Shown piece by piece: positions 41,955-51,050 of a stretch of 64,000 nt of DNA. The stretch lies in the NCBI GenBank assembly GCA_003586115.2, contig QVOM02000126.1, forward strand, positions 51,595,944 through 51,659,943, written 5' to 3'. Made by a program: the position numbers and the translations under genes. The notes beneath the pieces are model-generated. The model was not told the DNA's origin, did no database searches, and saw only the letters and a program-made list of their open reading frames with translations. The first letter of the stretch is position 1, and the number at the start of each line of letters is the position of its first letter. This DNA comes from Salvator merianae. Lineage: Eukaryota; Chordata; Lepidosauria; Squamata; Teiidae.

Positions 41955-42253
41955 TAGCAGTGGCGGCCCATGGCTTTAAGGGTGCGTGTTTGTAACCAGC
42001 AGGCAGTGTGTGATTGCTGTTCTCAGGGCCTCCGAGCCTCTGTATTGTTGCAGAAATGGATGTGAATACACTTTACTGGGAGCTGACCATGAGCTCCCAG
42101 TGAAGCTGTGGAGCACTAATTTTTGCTCCACAGCTAGTTGCGATCAGGAGCAGCAGTATGCTGCTCCCAGTTGCAGGGGCCTCTGCGAAGTGGGGAAGCA
42201 CTTTCCTAGCAAGCATCTTGGACGCTCACTAGTACAAAGTGCGAATAGGCCCC
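41955..42253. mobile_element. Truncated hairpin-rich DNA transposon (AAGTGCGAATAGGCCCC end)
   Basis: The right end AAGTGCGAATAGGCCCC (42237-42253) matches the terminal signature of the GGGCCT families. Inside are several consecutive small palindromes: GGGAGCTGACCATGAGCTCCC, GTGGAGCACTAATTTTTGCT with its closing CCAC, and GGAGCAGCAGTATGCTGCTCC in shorter form. The left end lacks the matching terminus, so the copy looks truncated. Confidence 0.5.
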
Positions 42254-43254
42254 AAGAGACCTGAACTTGACTGGCCCAAGTTTTCTTGGGGGTGGGAAAA
42301 CAGGCACGATGGTGCCAGTGAAAAGGAGGGATACTGGGTGCATTAACAAGGATTACAGGATCATTAAAACTTACGAATCATGGCAGTTCCATATGTGCCA
42401 GAGCTCATGAGAAAGCCTTTCAGTATCCACAGGGAAGCTCCATCATTGTAGAGTAAACAGATGACTACAGGTATTGCGACAGACTATTTTTTAACGGAGA
42501 CATATCTTTTTGAAATTCTGTAACTCCGTAGCAGAAGACTGATAACCTCAGAGTAATGTTGAAAAAGCACTTTGTGGTTAAAGAGTCGAATTTTGGCAAA
42601 CTACACAGGCAGCCTGGTATACTTTGTTTAAGTGCCAGTTGGATAGAGTTAGGGATGCAGTTTGTGTCTTCAAAAAAGAAATGACCAAAGGAAGCTACTA
42701 TTGTGCTCCATTGCCTCATTATTGACACAGAGACTTAGTGAAACTGCCATGCACAGCATCCAATGACATTCTTTTGTCTGACAGCACTGGACTGCCAAAT
42801 CCACTGATTATGCAACTTCTGTTTTGCATCTTATCCAGCAATAGCTCACAAATGTTTCTAACAGGACAAATCAACATGACTGTCTCTGTGCTGTACAGTG
42901 ACTCATGCCTGAAGAGCACTCAACTATAGCAAGAAAAAAACCTGACAGTTTACAGGGCTTCATTTGAGATAACACTGATGTAGATGACAACTGAGGACTG
43001 AGGACTTGTTCCTCCTGACCTGCAAAATCATGTTGTTGCATGATGAAACATTGCCAAGCCACTGGTAAACCAAGTTTGCACAAGCATCGCACACACTGTG
43101 GAGGTATTTGCAGGAATGGCTTCTAACTGCAATCAGATTCTAAACCGCAAGGCTTTAACCACAGCGAAAACCATTATCCTGAAAAATCCTGAAATGGGAA
43201 ATGGAAATTTGGAATACATCTGCCCTTCAGTCTCTATTGGGAAGGAAGCCCTTT
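42254..43254. other. Intergenic, no gene recognised
   Basis: AT-rich DNA without a frame or repeat that I can name. Confidence 0.4.
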
Positions 43255-43460
43255 GAACTCATATGAACACAGGAAGTTGCTTTCAAATTCAAGCCTGTGG
43301 TTCATCTGAATGCCTGGTCAGGACAGGCTGTACTGCCCGGCAATGATTTTCTAGGATTTAAGGCAGCAGCTTTTCTGAGCTCCAACTAGAGATCCTACAG
43401 TTCGACTTGGGATCCCCTGCGTCCAAAGAATATGCTCTAGTGCTGGATGATAACCCTACC
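43255..43460 (-). repeat. tRNA-headed SINE, minus strand, diverged
   Basis: On the plus strand the 3' end reads ATATGAACACAGGAAGTTGC then GGTTCATCTGAATGCCTGGT, followed at the far end by the tRNA-like head, complemented TATCATCCAGCACTAGAGCA. This is a worn copy of a reptile SINE whose usual blocks are CATATGAAGCTGCCTTATAC and TAGCTCAGTGGTAGAGCA. Confidence 0.55.
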
Positions 43461-43922
43461 TCAGAAGTGGGACTTTTGATCATATTGTAACAGAACTGCG
43501 TCTTTAGGTTAATGAATCTTTTGGGAGCTTATGTTATAGCTTTTGGCCAAGATTTGGACAATCATTGTATGGTGCCATTGTGTTGCTGTGGATACGTCAT
43601 GAGTGTGCAGGCACATCAGCCACACTCATCCCACCATATGTGCTTGTTAGAGAGTATGAAATACTGAGGGAGTAAGCGCATTAACAGTGCTTACTCTTGT
43701 CCTTCTGACACCACCACTGGTGCTGCTTGTGCACCTTGCCTGAAATTGCAATTGTCAATGCCGCATTCCTGGCTTGGTTCTTTGAACACAGGAAATGGCT
43801 CACTCCTGTGGCCTGCTTCCCTGTGTTCAGAGAAACAGTACTGGCCAGAAACATGCAATGTTCATGCAGGCAGGAGCAGGAGCAGCTATGCTAACAGTAT
43901 GCTACTGTCTTAAGAACACTAT

Positions 43923-44102
43923 GGCCCTTTCTGCACTTGGCCTTATTGTGGATTATATCCCAGAATAGGGACCTGCTATGCATATGCTAGTGCAAACTAT
44001 GAAAGGTCTTGCCCAGGGTCTACCATAGTCTGCTCTAGCATGCAGATGGCAGGTCCCTATTCTGAGATATAATCCACAATAAGGCCAAGTGCAGAAAAGG
44101 CC
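43923..44102 (+). mobile_element. 180-bp hairpin MITE, family B copy 2
   Basis: Ends GGCCCTTTCTGCACTTGG and, complemented, GGCCTTTTCTGCACTTGG. The arms share TTATTGTGGATTATATC and AGAATAGGGACCTGC. The asymmetric centre GGTCTTGCCCAGGGTCTACC fixes the orientation. The copy ends only 8 bp before the composite repeat starting at 44111. Confidence 0.9.
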
Positions 44103-44185
44103 TGTGCTTATAGTAGAGATGTGTTGAATAGGTTTGGTTGGTTGGCAGTTTGCAGTGAACCACCTAGTTCAAGAATCTTCACATT

Positions 44186-44930
44186 GGGCCTGTTCGCACT
44201 TGGGGAAAGGTGAGCTTCGGGACGCACGCTAGTGCGGAGGATCCGCATTTGCGTCCGGCCCAAACTCACCTGAAATTCCCCTACCCTCACCCAATGCTTA
44301 CCGGAACCCAACCAGCGGTGGTGAGGAAGTTTGCAGTCCGCATCCCCACCACCGCGATTGGGTTCGGTTCCGGTAAGCATGCATCCGCACTTACCTTGCA
44401 GCGGCCATCTTCAGGGCAATCAGCCCGCCCGGCATGCATTGTGTGATCATGTGATCACGCAATGCATGATGGGCAATGGAGTCCGGCGCTTCGCACGGGC
44501 CCGAATGGGCCCGTACGAGGCTCCAATGGACCCCACGCCGCCACGATCGGGCCAGGGACGCTGGACGAGGCGGCGCTGTGCCCCGTCCGGCGTTCTGGTG
44601 CCCGATTGTGGGCGCGAATGGCGGTCGCCGCGGCAGCGGCCTACAAAACGTCAAGCTGCTGCCAAGGTGACTGGGAGGCCCGCGCGGCGTGCCGTGATGA
44701 CATCATCATCACGCGGGCCTCCCGGTCGCTATGGCAGCAGCCTGACGCTTGCTGGCTGCTGTGTGGCGAGCATCAGGCCGGATGATGGCGTTCACACTGG
44801 CGAACGCCATTATCCGGCTTGGGGTCTGTTTTCAGGCCCCATTGTGCAGACGGTGTCTGCACGATGGGGTCTGTCCCACGCTAGACTGGGCTAATTAGCC
44901 CAGTCTAGCGTGGAAGGTGCGAACAGGCCC
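44186..44930. mobile_element. CpG-rich 745-bp non-autonomous DNA transposon built of hairpins (family D)
   Basis: Ends are the perfect 14-bp inverted repeat GGGCCTGTTCGCAC, flanked on both sides by ATT (44183-44185 and 44931-44933). Inside are consecutive inverted pairs: ATGCTTACCGGAACCCAA with its partner near 44360; TGTGATCATGTGATCACG; GGAGGCCCGCGCG with CGCGGGCCTCCC; GCCGGATGATGGCGTTC with GAACGCCATTATCCGGC; GTGCAGACGGTGTCTGCAC; and CTAGACTGGGC with GCCCAGTCTAG. CpG density is very high relative to the flanks. The 187-residue ORF across it matches no transposase motif I know. Mobilisation would be in trans. Confidence 0.8.
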
Positions 44931-44997
44931 ATTGAACCAAACATTCAGTTGTTCAAATATCCAAAAATTCAACTGAACCGAACCAGTTCCCCACTTG

Positions 44998-45972
44998 TGA
45001 ATGAAATGAATGAAATGAAATGAAATTTATTACTTATACCCCACCCTTCCCTACGGCTCAGGGCGGCTTACAACAAAATTAAAATTACAACATTACAAAA
45101 TTACAACAAAATTCAAAACAACATCAAAATATAAAACCATATAACAAAATAAAATTACAAATCTCGAAGCACTAGCCTACAATGAAAACCTTTTAAAAGC
45201 TAAAATCCCAACTAATGAACAGAAACAATAAAACTAATCTCCGACAAACATATTAAAAAGTGCCATCTTGCAGGCCTTGCAGAAATCAGCAGGATCCTGC
45301 AAGGCCCTCACTTCATCTGGAAGATCGTTCCACCAACGTGGGCAAATGCAGAAAAGGCACAAGCCCGTGTAGAGGCCATTCTTATGTCCTTGATCCCGGG
45401 CACCACTAGGAGATCTTTATTTTGAGATCTCAGTGACCTTGTAGGCTTATACGGGAGGGTGTAGTTCCTGAGATATGTGGGTCCCAGGCCGCGATATGCC
45501 TTAAATGTCAATAACAAAACCTTGTACCTGATCCGGAGGTCCACTGGGAGCCAGTGCAGCTCCCGTAGGACCGGGGAAATATGGTCCCTAAAGGAAGTAC
45601 CAGATAAGAGAATGGCAGCTGCATTCTGGACCAGTTTCAATTTCCGGGTCAGATACAGGGGAAGGCCAGTGTAGAGCAAGTTGCAGTAGTCTAAACGTGA
45701 GGTGAAAGTCAAATGGATCACTGTGGCTAGGTGTTGACAAGAGAGATAGGGGACCAGCTGCTGAGCTCTGCAGAGGTAGTAGAAGGCAGATGAAACAGTG
45801 CGTTTCACCTGGACCTCCAAAGACAAATTGGAGTCCAGGTGTATACCCAAGCTCTTCACTACAGTAGAGAATTGAAGCTGGTGGCCATCAAGAGCCAGCA
45901 GATTCAAGGTCCCGACTCCCCTGCGTCTACCCACCCACAGTACCTCCTTCTTCCCTGGATTAACCTTACAGT
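44998..45972 (-). mobile_element. L2-type LINE 3' copy with long open frame, minus strand
   Basis: The minus-strand frame 45934-45308 (208 residues) has LGIHLDSNLSLEVQVKRTVS, TSRLDYCNLLYTGLPLYLTR, KLKLVQNAAAILLSGT, HISPVLRELHWLPV and YKVLLLTFKAYRGLGPTYLR, the segment after the polymerase core of L2 reverse transcriptases. Upstream in frame, NPGKKEVLWVG is the usual lead-in. The 3' UTR reads GTAAGCCGCCCTGAGCCGTA and ends in a (TTCAT)-like tail at 44998-45025. The frame is unbroken to near its C-terminus, so the copy is younger than those at 23300 and 25600. It is 5'-truncated. Confidence 0.85.
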
Positions 45973-46644
45973 TGAATGCGAACTATTCAACCAAACAGTT
46001 CACGCTTGCTGTGTTCTTGCCCTTGAAAAGAGTTTTTTTCAATAGAAAAAATGGTCTTTCTTGTTTTGAAACCAGTTCGAAATTGAATACAAACAACCAT
46101 TACTTTGATTGAGCGGTTCATCTTTAAACCAAACATATGATTTCAGTTTATGCACATCCCTAGCTCATAGTGCTCTTCTTGCTGCCACATGGCTCCTGTC
46201 TTAATATTTGAAACTAAACTGTATAATATCAAGTCAGTAACTTTAATAAGGAATTCTAGTGGCTTTAATGTTAAACCCACCTCCCTTTAAAAAAGAAAGA
46301 ACTCTAAGGCTTTTCCACACTTTCCTTGCTTGGAACTGTTTAATTATTCTGCTCCAGCCAGTCCTGGACCAAGCACAGCAGGTTCCACCCACATCACAAG
46401 GGTAAGTACACAGTCTGTCTCAGACCAGTACAGGCAGCCATGCAGAGGTACTATAGCTGTTCTGGTCCACATAACTGATGGCCTACCCAAGGCACCAGCT
46501 ACCCCTGCAAGCGATTCACCCAGGCCCCATTACCCATATATCATGTCTGGTGCACAAAGTTGGGGCTGAACAGAACAGTCTTCAAAGGTAGTGTGCCTAC
46601 ATCTATGTTTGGGTTTTGAGAATGATCTCTGGAAGCTTACATAA

Positions 46645-46880
46645 GCTTTGAAGATGGGGCTGTAATGTTTTCCTTGTTCTGGGCCATGTGGCAAAGCACC
46701 AAAGGCTGGACCGGAACAAGGCAGCTTGGGACAGTTCTAGATCTCTTCAAACAGGTCTATCACTATTCTGCTTCAAAGATGGTGCTGTTGCATTTTCCTT
46801 GTTCTGGATTAAGTTTGGAAGCACCAAAGGCTGGACTGGACTGGTTCTAGTCCTCTTCAAATAGGTCTACCACTAATCTG
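46645..46880. repeat. Two-copy direct duplication, period ~125 bp
   Basis: TCCTTGTTCTGG occurs at 46671 and 46796, CACCAAAGGCTGGA at 46697 and 46822, and CTCTTCAAACAGGTCTA or its variant with AATAGG at about 46743 and 46853. The copies differ at roughly one base in six. Confidence 0.8.
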
Positions 46881-46984
46881 GGATAGGAACCTGTTGGAAT
46901 AGACTTATCCTGAGATGTCTTTCTATAAATTGTTGTGGGAGGAATGAACCCATGGGCTGCATTCCATGCTCAACCCAATGCTAA

Positions 46985-47361
46985 CTATAGGTGGCGCTGG
47001 CCTAACAGATAAAAAGGGAGGAGATGTAAGGGCTAGAAGGACCTTGTTAAGTTTCCAGTTTGGGAAGCGATGTTTTGGTGTAGAAGAGTTGACAATCACT
47101 GACTTAACAAATCTTCTGATGCAGGCTTCTGAAGCCAGAGAGCCTTTGCCATCAGCATCTAGAACCATTGCCAGAGCACTAATTTGTTTGTATTTGGGGT
47201 ATTTGGATGTTGGCCTTGATATTTGCTCTATTGAAGGACAGTCAGGACCTCCAACACTGAGGTGTTCATCCACCAGATGAGAACAGACCAACCTCAGCAA
47301 CAGACAAGGCATGCCTACTAAGGGTATCCGCTACAACATTAAGCTCCCCTTTAATATGTGG
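46985..47361 (-). mobile_element. DIRS-like retrotransposon remnant: RNase H end and tyrosine-recombinase start
   Basis: On the minus strand 47361-47266 reads PHIKGELNVVADTLSRHALS then VAEVGLFSSGG and a stop. HIKGxxNxxADxLSR is the signature of the RNase H end of DIRS/Ngaro-type and related retroelements. The next frame (about 47200-46985) reads DADGKGSLASEACIRRFVKS, TPKHRFPNWKLNKVLLALTS and PPF, the N-terminal domain of the tyrosine recombinase that DIRS elements use instead of an integrase. Order and strand agree with a DIRS-type pol followed by the recombinase. The catalytic C-terminal RxxxHxxR part is absent, so the fragment is dead. Confidence 0.65.
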
Positions 47362-47689
47362 CCATATCCATGGAGATCAGCAGGATACCAGCATTCACAG
47401 TCCTCATGCTGGTATGGTGTGCTTGATCTGCACTATGACAGTGGCCTGGAAGTGTCCAGCTGCTGACATGGTGACTGGCAGTATCATGCTGTGCACAGGC
47501 ACATGCAGGTACAATCGCACAGTCGCAGCCCTGCAGCCATGCCTTTGTAATGTGAATGCTCTTGACTGGGAGCTGGTGGCTAGTGCAAAGTGTGAAAGGC
47601 CCTGTGAATCTGTTCACAAACACTGGATGAAGTCAGCACTGATTTGATCCAAATCTGGGTAACATCTACTTAGCGAGTGGAACGTTCTT

Positions 47690-48275
47690 GTCCGTTCGCT
47701 GGAACGGAGTTTTCGCACTGCCGCGGGCGCGCGCCTCACCCGATCCGAACCACTTTGTACCCGATTCGTACCTGATCCTGGGTAATGCAAGACAAGTAAA
47801 AGCTTGTCTTCATTCCGACCTGCGCGATGGAGTGAAGATCAGGCACGGTGCTTTCGCACTCCCGTCCGCCTTTGCAATGGCGGCTGGGCGTGGCTGGCAC
47901 GGCTGCGCATGCGTGGTCCGAAGCTTCACACCCGGGTGCAAAGTTTTCACACCCAGGTGCAAAGTTTTCACACCCAGGTGCGAAGCTTCACACCCGGGAT
48001 AGCCCTTTGGGCATGGCAGCCTAGCTGCCGTTATGAAGCCGGCTCTGTAACGAGCCCTCTGGGTACGAAGCGGAGCTCTCTGGTTACGAAGCGGAGCACG
48101 ATGGTACGGAGTGCGGTACCGAACTAGCGGATGCCATTCACACTGTTCCCTCTGCTGGTCGGCTTCGGGTCCGTTCTTCTGGCCAGGAGTGCGAAGGGCA
48201 GCCAGCGTTCTCCAACCCCTCCGGTCCGAAGCCAACTACTGTGAACAGACTACGGAGCTCAGTGCGAAAAGGCCC
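47690..48275. mobile_element. CpG-rich non-autonomous DNA transposon (family E)
   Basis: The right end AGTGCGAAAAGGCCC (48261-48275) carries the shared terminal signature. The left end is less clear; GGAGTTTTCGCACT near 47706 is a plausible worn match. CpG is very frequent, as in family D, and many short inverted pairs occur, for example GGTACGGAG with its neighbours. It contains the 21-bp tandem array at 47920-48000. No transposase frame. Confidence 0.55.
47920..48000. repeat. Four 21-bp tandem units (CACACCCGGGTGC core)
   Basis: Units start at 47920, 47941, 47962 and 47983. Each has AAG(C/T)TTTCACACCC(G/A)GGTGC or a one-base variant. The outer two units have the GAAGCTTC form and the inner two AAGTTTTC, so the array is itself symmetric. 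The core CACCCGGGTG is palindromic. Confidence 0.9.
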
Positions 48276-48789
48276 ATTGTCTCCTGAAGTTGCACTGAAC
48301 TATTTTCCCACATACTTAGGTTCACACTGGCCTGGAAGCATATATAAAACTTCCTCTCTGTGGTCTGGGCTGTCATCAATTTTCCTAGAGCAAAGTGGAT
48401 TATGTGATGAAAGAATATGTGTAGGACCATCTATAAACTAGATTTTGCCTGGGATGGGTCAGGATCAAATGCTGTTAGTTTACATGAAACAGGTTTCTTA
48501 TGAACATGGTTTTTAACTGTAGGGTTCCACATGAAAAAGAGGACAGAACTCCTGTGCCTTTATTAGTCGTTAAAAAAAAAAGAAGGAAATTTAAGGGATG
48601 TCAATAAGGCAATCCTTGAAAGCAGCTTCTCTTGTACTGCCATGGCTGGGGCTAACTGAGACACCTTAAGAGTCTGGCCCTGTATGCACCGTTAGGCCAC
48701 AACATGACAGTTACAAAGTTAGTGTGAGTGAAGGAAAGCCAGCATAGTTTTTTCTACCTGTGTAGAGGTGCAGCCTGTGATTTCTCAAT
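48276..48789. other. Intergenic, no gene recognised
   Basis: Between element E and the L2-type tail at 48790. No gene or named repeat seen. Confidence 0.4.
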
Positions 48790-48865
48790 TTTATTTATTT
48801 ATTCAGAATGTTTATATGCTGCTGTCCATGATGAAGCAGATTACAATCAAACAGATAAAAGGGAG
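48790..48865 (-). mobile_element. L2/CR1-type 3' tail fragment, minus strand
   Basis: TTTTATTTATTTATTCAGAA then TGTTTATATGCTGCTGTCCA and GCAGATTACAATCAAACAGA matches the reverse complement of the usual LINE/SINE 3' end (CCGCCCTGAG ... TATAAA). Short fragment. Confidence 0.5.
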
Positions 48866-49037
48866 CCATGCCATTCTGGAGGTGTGTGAAAGGATTCCAA
48901 GGTGGCAGAAGAGAAAAGAAGCAAGATGAGTGCAAAGGAGAAAGGATAGGTGGGAGGGGGGTGAGGTTTTGGAGAAAATCAAAATGGGGGGGGCATTAAG
49001 TTTAGGAATTCGTGGACAATTGCTACAACAGCTGCTG

Positions 49038-49232
49038 TTTATCTACACCTAAATTTTAATCCAGGTTCAGTACATTTTCAGAGTGAGAGACTACATCAGC
49101 AAAGTGACAAGCTGATTTCTTTCAACATTATTTAACTTAGAAAAATCCACCTTTGGCTTAGATAAGTGGAAAGAAAATAATGTCATTTTGCTGATGTGTT
49201 ATCTCATTCTGAAGCTGGATTAAAAAACCGAT
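49038..49232. mobile_element. Hairpin MITE, family C copy 3
   Basis: TTTATCTACACCTAAATTTT, AATCCAGGTTCAGTACATTT and TCAGAGTGAGAGACTACATC on the left mirror GCTGATGTGTTATCTCATTC and TGAAGCTGGATTAAAAAACC on the right. More diverged than copies 1, 2 and 4; terminal bases are worn. Confidence 0.7.
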
Positions 49233-49297
49233 TCCTTTGTGAGGTATAGAATGTATAGTTTCCTCTTCATCCAGTTCTTTTAAGACTAGCTCTGCAG

Positions 49298-49508
49298 GAC
49301 TATGTTCACATCTAAGTTTTAATCCAGCTTCAGTCCACTTTCAGAGTGAGAAAATACACCAGCAAAGTGACTAGTCGTTTTCTTTCCATGTTATCTAACC
49401 AAGAGGTACTGAGTTAGGTAATGCTGAAAGAAAACAACTTGTCACTTTGCTGGTGTACTTTCTCAGTCTGAAAATGGACTGAAGCTGGATTAAAATTTAG
49501 GTGCATGA
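49298..49508. mobile_element. Hairpin MITE, family C copy 4, adjoining the COG6 promoter
   Basis: TATGTTCACATCTAAGTTTT, AATCCAGCTTCAGTCCACTT and TCAGAGTGAGAAAATACACC on the left mirror GGTGTACTTTCTCAGTCTGA and ATGGACTGAAGCTGGATTAA on the right. It ends about 55 bp before the ETS-like site of the COG6 promoter. It lies 66 bp from copy 3 in the same array of arms. Confidence 0.75.
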
Positions 49509-49539
49509 ATGCTTCTCGAGTCATAAATCATCCATCAGC

Positions 49540-50230
49540 AACAACTATTCACTCTTTTCCTAGCGACCGGAAGAGGGCGGAACGACATCTCTTCGGCGAA
49601 GGGCTGGATGGGGCGGTGCAGCGTTACACCAGTCCGGGTGGTGACGCTGCCTTTGCCACGGCAACTTCTGGCAGCCCAGCCAGCCAGCTAATCAGGCAGG
49701 AGAGAGAAAATGGCGGCGACCGCCCCCGAAGAACAGCCGCAGCAGCGTGCGGCGCAGCCTGCCGGCCCTGGGCTTGCTGCTCCCTCTTCGTTGGTGGGCA
49801 CTGCCTCTTCGCAGGGGTCGAGCGGCGCCCCTGGGGCCAACCCGCTCTCGCGCAAGCTCCGCAAAGTGCTGGAGACGCGGTTGGAGGCAGACAAGGTGAG
49901 CGAGAGGCTGGCTGGCACTGCTGCAGGCGGGCATCCTGGCCTGGCGTCTCCCTCCCTCCCGTGTCTTTTCTTCCTCCTTCTCCTCCTCTTCTCAGCCTGA
50001 CACCTCGAGGGAGAGTTTGTTTGTGTTGTGAAATGAGGCCGACGACCCTCTTATTATTCATTTTGTTCGCACTTTGCATCCCACAGTGAGTTGGGCAAGG
50101 GCAAATGAGAACGTAATACTTGCAAATGTCTCGCAGCGTTCCACGTAAGCCCCGTCCAGTCCCCTCCCTTGAAAGGCCGACGCTGGCGCGGAGCCCTCGC
50201 AAAAGAATGTTGTTGACCGGCCCAGTGAGT
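49540..50230 (+). promoter_or_regulatory. COG6: CpG-island promoter of COG6
   Basis: GC- and CpG-rich block around the first exon. No TATA box. An ETS/GABP-type site ACCGGAAG lies at 49566-49573, about 140 bp upstream of the start codon, as is common in TATA-less housekeeping promoters. ORFs on both strands (49505-50089, 49624-50202) arise from the low stop frequency of GC-rich DNA. Confidence 0.8.
49710..49895 (+). CDS. COG6: COG6 exon 1 (conserved oligomeric Golgi complex subunit 6)
   Basis: COG6 belongs to lobe B of the eight-subunit COG tether (a CATCHR-family complex) on the cytosolic face of the Golgi. The complex acts in intra-Golgi retrograde transport and glycosylation homeostasis; loss in humans causes a congenital disorder of glycosylation. 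This exon encodes 62 residues. The first 43 are a variable Ala/Gln/Pro/Ser-rich stretch. They are followed by the conserved NPLSRKLRKVLETRLEADK, which matches remembered vertebrate COG6. The ATG at 49710 has context AAAATGG. The donor is AAG|GTGAGC in phase 0. The gene runs rightwards and leaves the window; 7 exons (about 242 residues of a protein of roughly 650) are present. Confidence 0.95.
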
Positions 50231-50499
50231 TCCGCAAACCGGGAGGAGATGAATACGCATACACAGCCTCTTCTGTGTGCCCTGTTTCCTCGTTATCTGT
50301 CCTAGGATCTTGGGGTGAAGGGTGGGTTGGAAAGTCATGTAAGAAAGCGCCTAAAACGTCATACTGGGTATGCATCTTGTCCCTAAGTACTATTTGTGGT
50401 TGGGTAACATGATGCATCAGGTTGGGGAGCAGGGAGTGGGGAGAACTCATCCAAGCTCTTTTCTTGACAGATACGTTACAGAAATAGACCCTATTACTT

Positions 50500-50630
50500 A
50501 TGACGTCACTTACTTATTCCGCTATATTTGGATGTTCCGAAATAAAGCATGGCTATTCCAGAATAGCCATGCTTTATTCTGGAATATCTAAATATAGTGG
50601 AATAAATAAGTTAACATTTGGATGCAGCCA
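50500..50630. mobile_element. Palindromic MITE (GCTGCATCCAA family A, complete copy)
   Basis: CTTACTTATTCCGCTATATT then TGGATGTTCCG pairs with CTGGAATATCTAAATATAGT and GGAATAAATAAG. The centre is itself a palindrome (about 50541-50579): ATAAAGCATGGCTATTCC with GAATAGCCATGCTTTAT. The right end GGATGCAGCC matches the copy at 15574-15687; the left end is worn. Confidence 0.75.
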
Positions 50631-50767
50631 TAGTTTGTCCTTACTTTCTGGGGAAACGCCAGCCAGGAATCAAATTTGTGACCCTGTGCTTTCCAGACAC
50701 GTGCTCTGGCTCTGACCTGTGGCAACTATGGAATCCTATTTACTCACAAATTGAATATTTACACACT

Positions 50768-50792
50768 TTTATTTATTTATTTATTTATTTTT
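50768..50792. repeat. (TTTA)n microsatellite
   Basis: Six ATTT units, followed by GGGTATTTATATCCTGCCCT, the beginning of an L2-type 3' end in reverse. Confidence 0.85.
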
Positions 50793-50847
50793 GGGTATTT
50801 ATATCCTGCCCTTCACCCAGTTTCATTAAATAGCTTGTTGTTACCTA

Positions 50848-51050
50848 GTGAAATGGGGGAGACCGTAGCTCTGTGGTAGAACAAACTGCCTGGAAAGCAA
50901 AGGGTTGCTGGTTCAGTCCCAAGCATCTGCCTGGAAGTAGGCAATGCCAAACCACTTCTGTGTTTCTACCAAAAAACCTGCATAGTGGTGCCCGTGCAGT
51001 CAGCCAGGAGTCAGCTATGACTTGATGGTGCTCAGCAAAACATCTAGTGC
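50848..51050 (+). repeat. tRNA-headed SINE
   Basis: The head reads GACCGTAGCTCTGTGGTAGA (A-box region) and GCTGGTTCAGTCCC (B-box). The body has CTGGAAGTAGGCAATGCCAA, ACCACTTCTGTGTTTCTACC, AAAAAACCTGCATAGTGG and CTATGACTTGATGGTGCTCA. It is the best-preserved plus-strand copy of the family also at 22802-22950 and 27195-27355. Confidence 0.8.

Larger units (their letters stand above)
44111..46163. mobile_element. Composite repeat (AGGTTTGGTTG / GGATGTGCATAAAC) hosting two nested insertions
   Basis: The left end TAGAGATGTGTTGAATAGGT and the right end, complemented CTAGGGATGTGCATAAACTG, look like the two ends of one old element rich in GAACCAAAC and AACCAGTTCG motifs. Its body is visible at 44111-44185, 44934-44997 and 45975-46163. 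It is split by the 745-bp element at 44186-44930 and by the minus-strand L2 copy at 44998-45972. Confidence 0.55.
46308..47602. mobile_element. Possible 1.3-kb TIR-bounded element enclosing a DIRS-like fragment
   Basis: GGCTTTTCCACACTTTCC (46308-46325) and the complement of 47602-47585, GGGCCTTTCACACTTTGC, look like matching ends of the GGGCCT class. No target duplication is visible. Within are the 125-bp duplication and a DIRS-like coding remnant, so this may be a chance pairing of two separate element ends. Confidence 0.35.

Noticed and set aside
44331..44894. 187-residue ORF inside the 745-bp transposon
   Set aside because: No transposase or DNA-binding motif. The element consists of inverted repeats and is CpG-rich, which produces open frames by chance.
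47920..48000. Regular short repeats resembling a CRISPR array
   Set aside because: Units are 21 bp and directly abutting, with no unique spacers, in vertebrate DNA.
49505..50202. 194-residue plus-strand ORF and 192-residue minus-strand ORF at the COG6 CpG island
   Set aside because: The true COG6 first exon lies in another frame with a matching donor and conserved residues. These ORFs are composition artefacts.
50848..51050. Possible tRNA gene from A-box and B-box motifs
   Set aside because: No cloverleaf can be formed, and the same body follows the head in several copies, so it is a SINE.
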